NCBI GenBank assembly: GCA_001683735.1
Contig: LUGG01000125.1
Span: forward strand, 1 to 46,362
Length of the DNA: 46,362 nt
Source: Grifola frondosa
Taxonomy: Eukaryota > Basidiomycota > Agaricomycetes > Polyporales > Grifolaceae
Reading direction: 5' to 3'
Positions 1-10,704 of this stretch are shown in pieces (position 1 is the first letter of the stretch; every line of letters begins with the position of its first letter). Position numbers and translations under genes: made by a program. The notes beneath the pieces are model-generated. The model did not search any database and was not told the origin of the DNA. It was given only the letters and a program-made list of their open reading frames with translations.

Positions 1-300
1 AAAGGGTAGATAGATGGTCACTTCCCCAAGGAACAGTGTGCCACCACTGTATACCTGATAGGGACAGCTTGTAGAATTTCCGCAGACATGGGAAATTGTC
101 TGGACACTCTGTAAACATAGAATACAGTGGGTACATGCTATACCAATGTGCACACAAAATTTTAAAATGATTGGAGAGGTATTTAGCTGGTCACCTCCCC
201 AAGGAACAGAATACCACCACCATATATCTGACAGGGACAGCTTGTAGAATTTCCTCTGACATAGAAACTGGACCAAATGCTCTGAAAATTGACCACGTAG
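1..300. repeat. Terminal satellite, left end (about two units)
   Basis: Positions 1-167 match 46193-46360 almost perfectly (one A-run indel at the end). A diverged second unit follows at about 171-300, recognisable by the shared GGTCAC-CCCAAGGAACAG and GGGACAGCTTGTAGAATTTC blocks. The unit is roughly 165 bp. No protein reading is supported. Confidence 0.85.
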
Positions 301-908
301 TTCATGAATGCTATCATAATATATAACCCAAATTACAGACCCAATTGAAGGTGTATCTACTGGGTGAGAACACAAAGGAAGACCTCTGCCACTATTTCCA
401 GTGATAGAGAGCATTTTGAAAGAAATTGCATTGCACATATAAATACCAACCGAAATATTCTATAATTTTGCACAACCAATCATGGAGATTGAATCAATAT
501 TGTTACCAGGTTTGGGAGTGTCCAGGCAGTCACAGCCATCGCAGTTGCACATATCCTGAAACAGAATTGTATAAACTGATATATAATAGTTTAAAATATT
601 ATACTAGAATACATGATAATTCAAATGGTGTTAAAACATGAAGTATAAGTCCTATGTGATTTAGAAATACTCCACAGGGTACACAGCATTCAAATTCATT
701 CACAAATGGATTTATAATAGATTGTACATGATTTAATTAATTCCTTGGTAATTAACCCATATTTGGGTTATCTGCAAATTTAACCACATATTCGAATTAA
801 CCTTCCACCCTATATTCTGGATCACCTGATTGCATGTCAACAGCCCCAAAACTGAGGCAGCAGTGACCCTTGCAAAACGAATCGATGCTGATGTCAAAAC
901 TAGTTATA
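301..908. other. AT-rich stretch without a gene
   Basis: I see no coding exon, RNA gene or mobile element here. The short open frames lack any recognisable content. The right edge (908/909) is the breakpoint where similarity to the downstream Penelope-like element begins. Confidence 0.6.
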
Positions 909-1713
909 GGATATGCTTGTGTACTTGGACCCGTTTGATAAAACGCGCGTCCACCACAAGCCATACGCAAAGGCACGGAATCATAAAGAACGAATACCAT
1001 GGGCGTCTCACCACCCTAAAGATGTTAAGAAAGGTACTTACATCGGTGAGATGAGTCGACTAGCCGTTCTGAGCAGTAAACCTGAACACTACTCGGACGC
1101 CATCGAACAGCTTAAACACCTGTACGTTGCGCGCGGCTATCCTCTCGACTTGGTGCAGAAATGGACTAGTGACAATTACTCCAAACGGTGGGTAAATAAG
1201 CACAAATCTGTGCCGAACGTTGCGGAAGCACCGTTTGTCATTAAATCTCATTTTTCACCCTCATGGTCTTTGTTCGACGTCCATAAATTGGGACAGTCTG
1301 TTGTAAACTCGTGGCTTGGCAGTATGGCGTCTTACAGGGACGTAGCCAGCAAGTGGAATGAGTTGACGGCCGATGCTCTCTTTCTGGACTCGCGGACTGC
1401 TGTAAATCCTGCCGCCCGGTCTGTTTCGACTTTGGCTGCCCAACTGGGACCTCCCGCCTCGGCGGAGATCGTTCCTGGACGGGCTGGCCTGTCGTATATG
1501 GGCCGGATGGTAAAGGTTGGCTGGTCCAACAGTTCGGAACTTGAGCGTGTCATCGACATCGGTACGATAGGGTTTCACAACAAAAAATGGCTAGTAAGCC
1601 GACGACGCAATTTTAATCTTGGCGATTTTGCGTCAATGTGGAAAAAGACTGTTCTCAATACTCGCTCGTTCGACAATGAATTGAACGAAGTCGACATGGA
1701 CGACTGGGCATAG
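909..1713 (+). pseudogene. C-terminal 266 residues of Penelope-like reverse transcriptase
   Basis: This open frame ends in TAG at 1711-1713 and reads as the post-catalytic part of the RT. It starts in MLVYLDPF, then has the HHKPYAKARNHKERIPWA and SHHPKDVKKGTYIGEMSRL blocks, and ends in NELNEVDMDDWA. It is closely similar to the last 266 residues of the 35375-37642 ORF, with small differences spread along the length. Catalytic motifs A-C, including the YIDD box, are absent because of the 5' truncation, so the product cannot be an active polymerase. No GIY-YIG motif follows the RT thumb. The frame is still uninterrupted, so the insertion is fairly young. Confidence 0.9.
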
Positions 1714-1875
1714 TACGTGCCACTTAGTGTATCAGTGGTTCATCTATGGGTTCAAACCCCACAAAACCTTACCTAACCGGACCTAACCGGACTTAACCGA
1801 ACCCTAACCATACCTAACCCTGACACTAATGCGTGCCTTAGTCGGCACGAGACTTCATAAGTCACATGACATACT

Positions 1876-1983
1876 CACGTGATTCCTAGACCCTCTGGAA
1901 GGGTCACGTGATTAGGCCAGGTGAAGACGCCAACGCACGTGCCGCTGGCTTACCCAAGGGTAGGCGTCTAGCATTGTCACGTG
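1876..1983. promoter_or_regulatory. Four CACGTG palindromes in the 3' region of PLE copy 1
   Basis: CACGTG (E-box/CBF1-type palindrome) occurs at 1876-1881, 1905-1910, 1936-1941 and 1978-1983. The same four sites, similarly spaced, are present in copy 2 (37805-37917). They could bind a bHLH factor or act as structured RNA. Function is inference. Confidence 0.5.
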
Positions 1984-2400
1984 GGGCGCTAGTAGCACGA
2001 GCTAATTCTCACGCTATAGGCGCTTGTCTTGACGGAGACGCCAAGATGAGTAAGCATGTTTGAGTCAGCGGGCCTTCGGCCCCTCGGCATGACATCATTC
2101 ATGTAAGAATAGACCGGCACGTTGAGCCGGTTCACACGGTACGTCATGTGTATTAAAAGCAACGAATGAAGTTTTGCGTACTATGGGAATCGTACGATCA
2201 TACGATTCCAGAGCGAATTATGATTCGCTGGTGGGTTCCGACCACCGCCGCTTTGCGGGAGTCTCGTGCGGGAGATCGTACCACGTTTCATCGTGCTCTG
2301 CGTCCCTCCATGGCACCACTTCCGGTTCAGTGGCGAGTCATTAGGTCCCATCAACAAGCGGCAGAAGGCCTGCCCTTAACTCCCACAGGTATATATTCTC

Positions 2401-2473
2401 AGGCAAAAGGCTGATGAGTCCAACGACGAAAGCCCCTTTGTACACTCCTCGTACAAAGGTCTTCCTTTTGCCT
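2401..2473 (+). ncRNA. Hammerhead ribozyme (PLE copy 1)
   Basis: The full core is visible. The stem I 5' strand is AGGCAAAAGG at 2401-2410, followed by CTGATGA, then stem II GTC-CAAC-GAC, then GAAA. A hairpin with a 9 bp stem (CCTTTGTAC/GTACAAAGG) comes next, and CCTTTTGCCT at 2464-2473 pairs perfectly with the stem I 5' strand. Stem III next to the core is minimal, as in type I hammerheads known from PLEs. Predicted cleavage is just before the 2464 CCTTTTGCCT strand. In the retroelement it would process the transcript ends. Confidence 0.88.
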
Positions 2474-2514
2474 TCTCTCAGCCTTCCTCGCTCGCTTCGC
2501 TTGCTCGGGCACCA

Positions 2515-2534
2515 CCTAACCTAACCTAACCCCC
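2515..2534. repeat. Telomere-like CCTAAC tract at the element end
   Basis: Three CCTAAC units followed by CCCC abut the 3' end of PLE copy 1. This fits joining of the element to a telomeric repeat, read here on the C-rich strand. Similar tracts follow the other two hammerhead modules. Confidence 0.7.
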
Positions 2535-2544
2535 TATTAATGCG

Positions 2545-2830
2545 GGCGAGCAGAGTAAGTAAGTAAGTAAGTATGAGAGAGCGGAGTAAGTAAGATGACG
2601 AGTGGGAGCGGAGTAAGAGTGGAGTAAGTAAGTAAGTAAGACGATAAGTAAGATGATAAGTAAGCGGAGTAAGCGAGTAAGAAAGTCGAGTAAAGCGGAG
2701 TAAGTAAGAAAGTAAGCAAAGCGGAGCGAGTAAGAAAGTAAGTAAGCGAAGACGGTAAGAAAGTGAAGTAAGCAAACGAAGATAAGAAAGTAAGTAAGCG
2801 AAGACGGTAAGCGAGTAAGTAAAAAAAGTC
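2545..2830. repeat. Low-complexity GTAA/AAGT-rich tract
   Basis: The region is dominated by AAGT/GTAA tetranucleotides interspersed with GCGGAG and CGAAG words. Open frames on the minus strand are Leu/Ser/Thr/Tyr-rich artefacts of the repeat and are not annotated. Confidence 0.8.
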
Positions 2831-3079
2831 GAGGGCTGGCCAGATCTGGATCACACGTGTGGGCAATTGCCCTTACGTGTAAATCGTTTTTGCAAAACGA
2901 CGGTCAAAAATGTATGCGGTTGCGGTCGCTCTGGCACGTCACTCGTGTAAGCACGTCGCCCTGATTTGTGACGTGCGGACCGGGAATGGTCACACCCGAG
3001 GCTGCCCTAGGTCTAACGTAATTGAATTGACCCCCTATTAATCCGTACACAAATACATGTGGCTGAGGTGAGGTGATTT

Positions 3080-3087
3080 TATAAAAA
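3080..3087 (+). promoter_or_regulatory. TATA box of the 3152 gene
   Basis: TATAAAAA lies 65 bp upstream of the ATG at 3152, a normal fungal spacing. The paralogue at 17395 has a TATAAAG at the same relative place. Confidence 0.5.
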
Positions 3088-3151
3088 GGCTTCTGGGACA
3101 TCGCCGATGGATCGCGCAATTCCCACTCATCTGTCACTGAACCCTGCTTCT

Positions 3152-5862
3152 ATGTATGACAATACGCTTTGCCTTTGGTGCAACGACGCCGTCCTACCAC
3201 CATGGCGAGGTGCAAGACGCGCTACGGACCAAATACTACTCCGACTCGTCAGCACCTGATTTTAAAGTTTTTCGCCGGAACTCGAGCAAACAGGACGAGT
3301 ATGTTTGTACCGCGCCAGAGAACACGCGGATCGGGTTTCGCTTCCTGAATCACTACATTTCCGCTCTGCAGACGGCTATTGAAAAGAAGGCTTTGAATGG
3401 TATGGCAAAGGGCAAGGACAGAGTGACAGTATTGACCATTCTGGATGGGCTTCATCGCAATCTCCTCAATATGCATCGCGTACGCGAGACATTTATTGCT
3501 GCGATGAAGGCCCAACCGCGCAAATCCCCCCAAGCGCTAGAAAATTGGCTTTTAGAAGTATACCACATCGGGGAATCGGACCCAGAGGTTGTCCACAAGC
3601 ATCAACTGGAGCACGAGCTTCCTGGCGATGCGTTCGCATTTGGTGCGTTTGAATCACTCATTAACTTAGATTTGAGTCTGCTGATTAAGCGGATGCAGAT
3701 TGGGCGGATTGGGTATTGAATAAGGAAGAGGGCAAGGCAACCAGACTGGCCTGCTTTGGACATGTCGGCGAAGATCGTATTCTGCCGATTGAAGAGGGAT
3801 ATAGTCGTCCAAAGCACCAGGCATATATCGACGAGCTCAAATCGTTTGTTATCTCCGTGCTCGGTGGACAAAGCACTTACACAGCCAAGACAGAAGTTAG
3901 TGAGCGTTACGTATGGCTAAAATCCATAACCTAATGGTAGTCATTTAGAAGGAGGTTGATTCTACCTCTGAAACAACGGTAGGATGCTTCGCTATCTGCT
4001 GCAGCAAAGCTAACGGATTTTAGAAGAAGGAGAAACATGGTGGCGGAAGCACGCGGAGCAGGGGGCAAGGGAGCCGCAAAGCACCCCAGGTATTAATCTC
4101 CGCAACGCTCGCCGTAATGCAAGGCTGATAATGTCGTGAATTCAGGCTAAGACGACGACGACGAGGAGAATAGCGATGACGGTGTCCCGGGCGACATTGA
4201 GGCGAAGCCTGAACCGACGGTAGGATGCTTCGCTATCTGCTGCGGCAAAGCTAACGGATTTTAGAAGAAGAAGAAAACGTGGTGGCGGAAGCACGCGGAA
4301 CAGGGGCGAGGGAGCCGCAAAGCACCCCAGGTATTAATTTCCGCAACGCTCGCCGTAATACAAGGCCGATAATGTCGTGAATTCAGGCTAAGATCGACGA
4401 CGACGAGGAAAATAGCGATGACGGTGTCCCGGGCGACATTGAGGCGAAGCCTGAACCGACGGTAGGATGCTTCTCTATCTGCTGCAGCAAAGCTAACGGA
4501 TTTTAGAAGAAGAAGAAACGTGGTGGCGGAAGCACGCGGAGCAGGGGGCGAGGGAGCCGCAAAGCACCCCAGGTATTAATTTCCGCAACGCTCGCCGTAA
4601 TGCAAGGTCGTTAATGTCGCGAATTCAGGCTATGATCGACGACGAGGAGGAGAATAGCGATGACGGTGTCCCGGGCGACACCAGACTTGAGTCCGCCAAC
4701 AGGATGAGAGGCAGGCCAAAGCCGAAGATGGCTCCCAGCGTGGAGGCAACGGCGAGTCGCAAGACCGCAACGATAAAGGTATGGAAGATATGCTGTCGCT
4801 GTCTCGAAACTAAACTAATCGACTCCTAGCTCGCTGCGATGCTCCATGACTCCGATGAGGACCTTCAAATGTTGGATGACAATGCTGATAATGCAGGCAT
4901 GATTATGCGTGCTAGACTAACTAGCGTGTAATGCTGATTACTGAACGACAGGTTCTAAGGCGAGGCTGCGCTAAAACCGTCCATCGTCATCACGTCGCAG
5001 CCAGATGACCTCCGCCCCGTAGAAGTTATGACTGTAGAAGAGCTGCATGACAACTACCACAACATCCAGAACGAGCTGGCTCAAATTAAGCTACAGCAAA
5101 CTCTGATGCATGATCTTGGTCAAAGGAGCCCGGACGGTGATGCTGACCATGGGGCATCCGACGATGACAGTTCGATCGATGCACTCGGAGAACCTGACGA
5201 CAGCTTCATGGACGATACAGCGGCGCCAAAGGTGTGTCTGCAGAATTCCCTATTTCATCCGCATCTGCTGAATAGCCTAAAGCGAAAAGCAGAAAGCTCC
5301 CCAACGGCGAGTCCTTCGAAGACGAGTGAGATCAAGCGACAGAAAATGGTAATGTTTGCCATTGCTCTCATTAATTGGGTTGTTGAACGTCTCCGGTATA
5401 GGAACAGGTAACCGATCAACATGATGAAGACGAAGGGACTGTAGAATCCACATTGGCACTTGATCGCACTGCGAAAGTCGAGGATGAAGCGAACTACAGT
5501 GAAATGGACTTGGAATCGGACAGCAGCAGTATCATGGTATGTTATCAGATATTATTGGTTGTTCATAAACGAGAACCATAATTGCTAACGATCATTACTA
5601 TATAGCCACAGCATACAGGTAGCAGTGGTGTATCCAACAAGATGCCTGCTGATACCTTTGAGAACGAAGCCATCACGGTCTCGTCTCGCGCTGGTAGTCA
5701 CAGCCCCACATCAGGCTCTGCTCTCAACCGGTTCGTTATGAAGGTATCATATAGTATTTGATCATTCCTACTATACGAGCTCATATTTTATCTCTGAAGA
5801 AGTCCACGCCAGAGTCGTTGACGGTGACCACAGATATGGACAATGGTCAGGGTGCCGAATAA
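3152..5862 (+). pseudogene. Uncharacterised nuclear-type acidic/basic protein, frameshifted (paralogue of the 16139-17395 gene)
   Basis: The start is set by the paralogue: ATG at 3152 reads MYDNTLCLWCNDAVLP, matching MYDPTVSFWCSDDNLP in the other copy. The frame then slips by one base near 3200 into HHGEVQDALRTKYYSD. Conserved blocks are GFRFLNHYISALQ, VTVLTILDGLHRNLLN and NWLLEVYHI. Intron 1 (3643-3689) is phase 1, exactly as in the paralogue. Later exons include 3690-3910 (DADWADWVL, FGHVGEDRILP), 3949-3978 and 4024-4089, then acidic, Lys-rich and AT-hook-like (RGRPKPK) segments. Visible in-frame joins run to TAA at 5862. A segment near 5030-5100 (VEELHDNYHNIQNELAQIK) looks coiled-coil. A second frame problem lies in the first repeat unit (2 nt short). 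No known domain is recognised; nuclear location is inferred from composition. Confidence 0.6.
3979..4680 (+). repeat. Three tandem ~242 bp exon-intron units inside the gene
   Basis: Units begin at 3979, 4220 and 4462. Each contains a 45 nt intron (GTAGGATGC...TTTTAG), a Lys/Gly/Arg exon (KKKKRGGGSTRSRGRG type), a ~56 nt intron (GTATTAAT...ATTCAG) and an acidic exon (IDDDEENSDDGVPGD type). Unit 1 is missing 2 nt at the start of its acidic exon, and unit 2 has compensating indels in the Lys-rich exon. The third unit runs into unique sequence after about 4680. Confidence 0.85.
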
Positions 5863-5949
5863 GTCTCGATTCAGCAATGTACTTACACCATTTTGAATGC
5901 GTTGAATTATGATACATGCCCACAATATGGAATTGCCTTGCTCATTTCA

Positions 5950-6801
5950 ATGCGACCAGGTTAGCATCTTTCTTTTATGACATGAAGTACCTCATTTCAC
6001 CGTTAATCTTAAGTGGAATATATCCATGATACTAATGATACATTTAACAACAAATCGGACATCACCATTATTTGCGATAAAGTGGACAGGGAAGCCAATT
6101 GTAGTGCGTCACACATACGATAGATATCATCTGCGAATACATTGCTCACATGTTTATTTGCATACAGTGGTCGATGAATGGGGTCATATTGCCACCGATG
6201 CAGGGTTGTTTCCCTTCGAGGATACATGGTTCACTGATGAGGAGTTTGAGGATAATATACATGTTGCTCGTTCAGACTGCTCAGGCGAAGCTCAGGAGGG
6301 TATGTGTGGGGATTGTGTGCTCTAGAATATACCATTAACGCAACTCACTTTCTCTTCGGTAGAAGTCGACGGAGCCCTTAGAACCAGTTCCCCGCCTGAA
6401 ACGATATCACCAACGGGAACATCTACAATGACAGGTCGTATGTCATTGCCAGATAAAATGTACAGAAACTGAATCCACCGCACATCGTAGCCTCTGACAT
6501 GCACCGAGTACGAGATGATATGAGCATGGTTACTCCCAGAGGACGAGGGCGTCCTAGAGGTAGTGCGACTTCTCGGCGAATGCCGCAGGTGCGAACTCGA
6601 CATTCGGCCAGACTTGCACAAAGGGAGTCGACACTCGTAGGACAGAATATACCTATCATGCCACTACAACAACCGCCACTGGTCGATAGTGACGAGGATA
6701 CAAGTGCCGTGGAACGAAGAACATTTGACATTGAACACTTGGTTCTGCAATCTCCTAGAAAGAAGCTCGAAACCAAGCGGAGCGTCATCGAAATCAACTG
6801 A
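5950..6801 (+). CDS. AT-hook protein, 204 aa, spliced
   Basis: Exons 5950-5959, 6014-6103, 6168-6299, 6363-6434 and 6491-6801 join in frame (615 nt including the stop). All four introns are GT-AG and all split codons after the first base. The last exon carries a textbook AT-hook, PRGRGRPRG, at residues 117-125, within an Arg-rich stretch. The N-terminal half is acidic (DEWGHIATDAGLFPFEDTW, FTDEEFEDN). It starts 88 bp after the stop of the previous gene, on the same strand. AT-hooks bind the minor groove of AT-rich DNA, so a chromatin or DNA-binding role is likely. The tiny first exon (10 nt) is the weakest part of the model. No other domain is recognised. Confidence 0.6.
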
Positions 6802-8278
6802 TCACAAATCCATTCCAAAGGATGGTGGTACATCATTCACATGTCGGAAGGGGAAGAGATTGAATGTTGCACGCGATCAAGAAACCACATCATCTTCATT
6901 GTCTGGTGTAGCGACCATACGATCGCTTAGCCCCGAAAGCCGCCAGCATTCCATTGAACAACGCGCCTGCTATCTGGACATTTCCAGCAACATATTTCCA
7001 CACATCCAGTCCTTACAGAAGTTAGTTAAGAGTGACAAGGTTCATCATCACATTACATTCGATGTGCAAAGCTGTTTATATCTAGCCAGAGGAGGAGATT
7101 CTCCAAAATCAAGCTATGGTCCGAGTCATTCCGCGATATGTTATATTGAGATAAGGTACCTTCAAAGCCAAGGTATCAGAGATCCGAATGCACAAGCGAA
7201 GTGCGGTATGTAGCATCCTGGAACCTAACACATGGATACTTATTGTACAACAGACTCTCTTGGACACAGCAGTCCAAGACGTGGGGACCTATGTCAGAAA
7301 CCGCATTCATGCCGAAAAGGATTTGGGAAGGATTTGGGTGAATATCATCATTATTCTGCGACGTCAGGGTGAAACGTTACAGAGATGGTCGAAATAATTG
7401 GTACCGCATAGAAGTAGATCCACAGGTACCATTGTCTCCACTCAAATATTCACATCTGCCTATTCGGTATTCCGATAATCTTTGACGTAGTGTGATGCGA
7501 TTTAGGACAATTCACGCTGTCACCGACCCTGTGCAAGATCAACTCCTCATACGCGGAGTTGGTCCGCTATAAATGCATGGTACGAGCTTTGACCAGTGAG
7601 AGGTCAATAGCTATCGAGTATGTCGATGGTGTCGGAAGGGAAGTAGCCTATGGACTCCTGTGTGCTTGTGCCATAATATGCCACTAGAACACTGCTAGGT
7701 TGCCCGTAGGCTCCAAAGTCCAATTGTGTACAACACAAAGTTACTACGATGTCCAATGAATGCAGGTCATTGACACAAAATGTACCTTGATGTGTGCGGA
7801 TCTATCTTGAATGGACATTTGTATCTGAAGCACAACTCATATTGCAACCGCTGTGATTCGATCACTTTTACACACTACCTAAAAAGCTATATCTCGCGTG
7901 TATGGATGCCATCTCCCCATTTGGCACTGATCTAGGCAACTTAGCTGGAAACCCTCGCCATCATTCTTTCTCCGGCTGTGTCCCGGAACGTGAACAAGGA
8001 AAATATTGCATAATCGCTCCAATGGGCAGGGCCATCATAATCGATGTTTTCCGTGTCCTCATAGTCATTCTGTTCATAATGCATTTGTGGTTAAAGTCGA
8101 TTTACAAGTCTTGAATATCACTGTTCTGCCACAAGGTCACCATGTGCTCTAGTGATTTGCTGGATTAATTTAGTCACATATCCTGACGCGTTAAGGCAGT
8201 GCTTCGCCGCATGCAGATTCTAAATATGAAAACAGGGTTTGCGATCATGTCAGGACTAATTTGCTTCTGATCAGATTC
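6802..8278. other. 1.5 kb without a supported gene
   Basis: Short open frames (for example 6802-7213 and 7902-8114) have no recognisable content and no convincing splice continuation. The segment may hold the decayed 3' neighbour of the AT-hook gene, or simply spacer. Confidence 0.45.
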
Positions 8279-8289
8279 CTATATAAAGG
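8279..8289 (+). promoter_or_regulatory. TATA box of the 8308 gene
   Basis: CTATATAAAGG lies about 20 bp upstream of the ATG at 8308. This is close, so transcription may start very near the ATG or the true start may be slightly downstream. Confidence 0.4.
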
Positions 8290-8307
8290 ATCTGTGTCGC
8301 TTGCGAG

Positions 8308-9392
8308 ATGGTGTCGGTCCCCATCATGTCTCCCAACCGCCCATTTTATGACGGATTTACACAAGGGACACTGTCCCCACCAAATTCCCCTGAACGAAGT
8401 GGATACAGATTTGTTCCGACACCTGTGATATCGTCACCACTGCCTCGTCGTGATGTTAGTGGCGGTACTCCATCCCCATCCATATCTGGCCACCAGCTTC
8501 CTACACCACGATCCTCAGATGAACTTCTTCGACCTCCAGCCAACGCTGTGCAGTCACGCAGCATAGATGAGTTAACGACCCAGGTCTCTGAATGGATGAA
8601 GACACCTCACCCAACAAGTCTTGTACTTCGTGATATCAACCAGTATGGGCCTGATATCCTCTCGGAGCTGTATGCGACGCCCGAGCTAGAGAACATGAAG
8701 TAAGCGGATCTAGTGAGATGGCAGATCAAGATCTAGGCTAACTGGTGGAAAGGATTGATAGCAGTGGATCGATCGTGACGATCTCATATCCGAACCCTGG
8801 TCATGAAAGCGTCATTATCGCGTTCATTGATAATCTCACTAGTGAAGGCGAGGGCAGCGATTGGGACGGGTGTACGAAGAGTGGGAGTGGCCGGGTGCTG
8901 TTCCGTGGTACGGGAGCCAAGGACCCTGACTATGGGTTCCGAGCTAGGCCGGAGGAGGTTGACGCTTCAATGTCTAACGATCCAGACATTGTCCGTCGCA
9001 GGACCACTCCAGTCCTCTGCTGGGAGGTGGGACTATCCGAAAGCGAGGCGAAACTTCGCTTTGATGCTGGACGACTCATATGCCGAACCAGGGGACTCGT
9101 TCGCACCGTCATCACGGTGAAGATCTACGCACACAGGGTGACAGGAGTGTTTACGAAGGTCACCTTAGGGAAGTGGGTAGTGAATGAATGTGCTATGGGC
9201 TCATTGCCTGATGATTTGGAGCTGGAGAAGCTGTACGGTATCACCCCAGTGGATGCGGAGAGTGAACTCCATGAGCTCATTCCAGATGAAGGAGGGAACA
9301 CGTTGTACAATATGTATCGGGTATACCGAAAGGGTCCGACATCCGGCATCCTATACACAGAGGCAGTTCTGATGAAGCCAGAGGAAGATTGA
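8308..9392 (+). CDS. PD-(D/E)XK-nuclease-like protein, spliced
   Basis: Exon 1 is 8308-8699 and exon 2 is 8753-9392, with a 53 nt GT-AG intron that restores an AAG codon; about 343 aa. The first ~110 residues are Pro/Ser-rich and probably disordered (TLSPPNSPERSGY, TPSPSISGHQLPTPRSSDE). The C-terminal part resembles the fungal and bacterial Uma2/restriction-endonuclease-like fold: an Asp in KDPDYGF, then VLCWEVGLSESEAKLRFDA with the Glu of the E-x-G strand, then a Val/Ile-rich strand (TVITVKI). The catalytic Lys is not obvious. This class is often found in expanded families of unknown role in agaricomycetes. It reads as intact. The fold assignment is by motif only. Confidence 0.55.
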
Positions 9393-9548
9393 GGACGTTC
9401 ATCCGCATTTTGACATATCTGTCACAACAAATGATTGTTTTGTTTCTAGATCTTCCCGCAATGTGATAGCACAGCGGAACTTGTCATACACCGGCGGGAT
9501 ATCGTTAGGCCCCCTCTCGCTCATGCAGGGCGGACACATACCACAACC

Positions 9549-9884
9549 ATGGCTGAATTGACAGAGAGCGAGGTCAAGGCCATCCGGAAGAGGGACTATG
9601 AAATTGTTGCGCGTTGCAACCTTCCGGAGGTGATGAAGCGGATGCCCATGTGTAGTGATGAAAACAGGGACCACATCACCGCCACCAAAGCACCTAATGT
9701 GAAGGAACTAGTGTCGGAGCGAATGAACACAGCGATGGATATTGTCATTCATCGAAACTCGAAGCGAAAGGAACCGGAGGGAGGATTCTACGTTGATGGA
9801 GATATGCAGTTGCTGAAGGTGAAGAAGGCACTGACAAAGCTGCCCACAAAGATTGCCCCCTCGGATGCTGGGCCGTCTAAATGA
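9549..9884 (+). CDS. Small charged hypothetical protein, 111 aa
   Basis: An uninterrupted frame starts with a good context (CACAACCATGG) 157 bp after the preceding gene on the same strand. The protein is highly charged (ESEVKAIRKRDYEIVARC; RNSKRKEPEGG) with a Lys-rich tail and no membrane segment. I do not recognise a domain. It could be a separate small gene or the last exon of the preceding one. Confidence 0.4.
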   Translation: MAELTESEVKAIRKRDYEIVARCNLPEVMKRMPMCSDENRDHITATKAPNVKELVSERMNTAMDIVIHRNSKRKEPEGGFYVDGDMQLLKVKKALTKLPTKIAPSDAGPSK

Positions 9885-10183
9885 GTGCTGGATGGGTGTT
9901 TATCTGGCTCAGAAGATGTTGTAAAGTTAGTGTACGATATCGATGTATTCCGCATGGAGATTTGCTATCAGTGAATCGAATATTTATCTCACAATCGGGA
10001 CCCAATATTTCTGTGCTCCAGAGGGAATCCACTCATAGTGTACAATTGTTGGTAAGACATGGAAAGTGTCTGCTTATTTCCATATCATGCAACGATGAAT
10101 GCCTGAATATATGCTGTGTGAGTGGTGATATCCTCCCTAAATGCGGGTGGTGAACCATACAGAGGAAGTTCAGTAGTAATATG

Positions 10184-10429
10184 CTATTCTCCACTGGATT
10201 CAAGTTCATTAAAGGTATCATCAATGGTTGCATATAGTGGGTCGTCAGTGATATCCAGCTCGAGTGATTGATCAGCTAGGGGACCGTGAAGCTCTTGGTG
10301 AACAGTGCGTGCTCGGAGGACTGAGAGGGCTGGGTCTCCACATGTGGCAAGGACAGCGACGGCGAGAAGATGCCCGTTGGTTAGCTTGAGGCATGTCTGT
10401 TCGAGACCGCCAGTGGTTATACGCCACAT
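10184..10429 (-). CDS. Hypothetical short reading frame, possible gene fragment
   Basis: The minus-strand frame of 81 residues (MWRITTGGLEQTCLKLTNG...LESSGE) has protein-like composition, and its frame stays open upstream for some codons (CNASLSLSRV). I recognise no domain and no reliable upstream exon. It may be a remnant or a fortuitous frame. Confidence 0.25.
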   Translation of the reverse strand: MWRITTGGLEQTCLKLTNGHLLAVAVLATCGDPALSVLRARTVHQELHGPLADQSLELDITDDPLYATIDDTFNELESSGE

Positions 10430-10704
10430 TACACGACTTAGACTCAGGCTCGCATTGCAGCGCTTGTCATGTTCTCACATTTGACTTTCGTGGATATCAA
10501 ATTCATCGAACAAGTGGCCAGTAGCAATTTTCTAGCAAATGCATAGTAAATTCAAGTTAATTTTTAATTTTCCTGCTGGCAGAATTCGCATTGATATGCA
10601 ATGTAATACATCTGAATGTTGGGGTGCACCAGCCACACGCAAGATCCAAATCAGATGGAAGTTGAAATGCGGGTAATGTCGGACCGAAATCGCCATGTAG
10701 CTAA

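Larger units (their letters stand above)
909..2534 (+). mobile_element. Coprina-type Penelope-like retroelement, 5'-truncated copy 1
   Basis: Similarity to the longer copy at 35-38.5 kb starts abruptly at 909 inside the RT domain (the FLDMLVYLDP segment). It continues through the C-terminus, the 3' noncoding region with four CACGTG palindromes, a hammerhead ribozyme, and a terminal CCTAACC tract. This is the expected product of target-primed reverse transcription with 5' truncation. Known family facts: Coprina elements are PLEs without GIY-YIG endonuclease, found at fungal telomeres, and PLEs carry hammerhead motifs. Assignment to Coprina itself is inference from the lack of endonuclease, the host and the telomere-like tail. 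Confidence 0.85.

Noticed and set aside
1717..1770. GGGTTCAAACCCC in both PLE 3' regions resembling a tRNA T-arm
   Set aside because: The possible A-box-like sequence is too close and no cloverleaf can be folded.
2166..2414. 82-codon frame in the PLE 3' region
   Set aside because: It overlaps the ribozyme and is not preserved in copy 2.
2521..2866. Leu/Ser/Thr-rich minus-strand frames
   Set aside because: They are translations of a GTAA-rich low-complexity tract.
6802..7397. Frames of 174 and 69 codons after the AT-hook gene
   Set aside because: The first overlaps the AT-hook exon in another frame; no domain or exon chain supports them.
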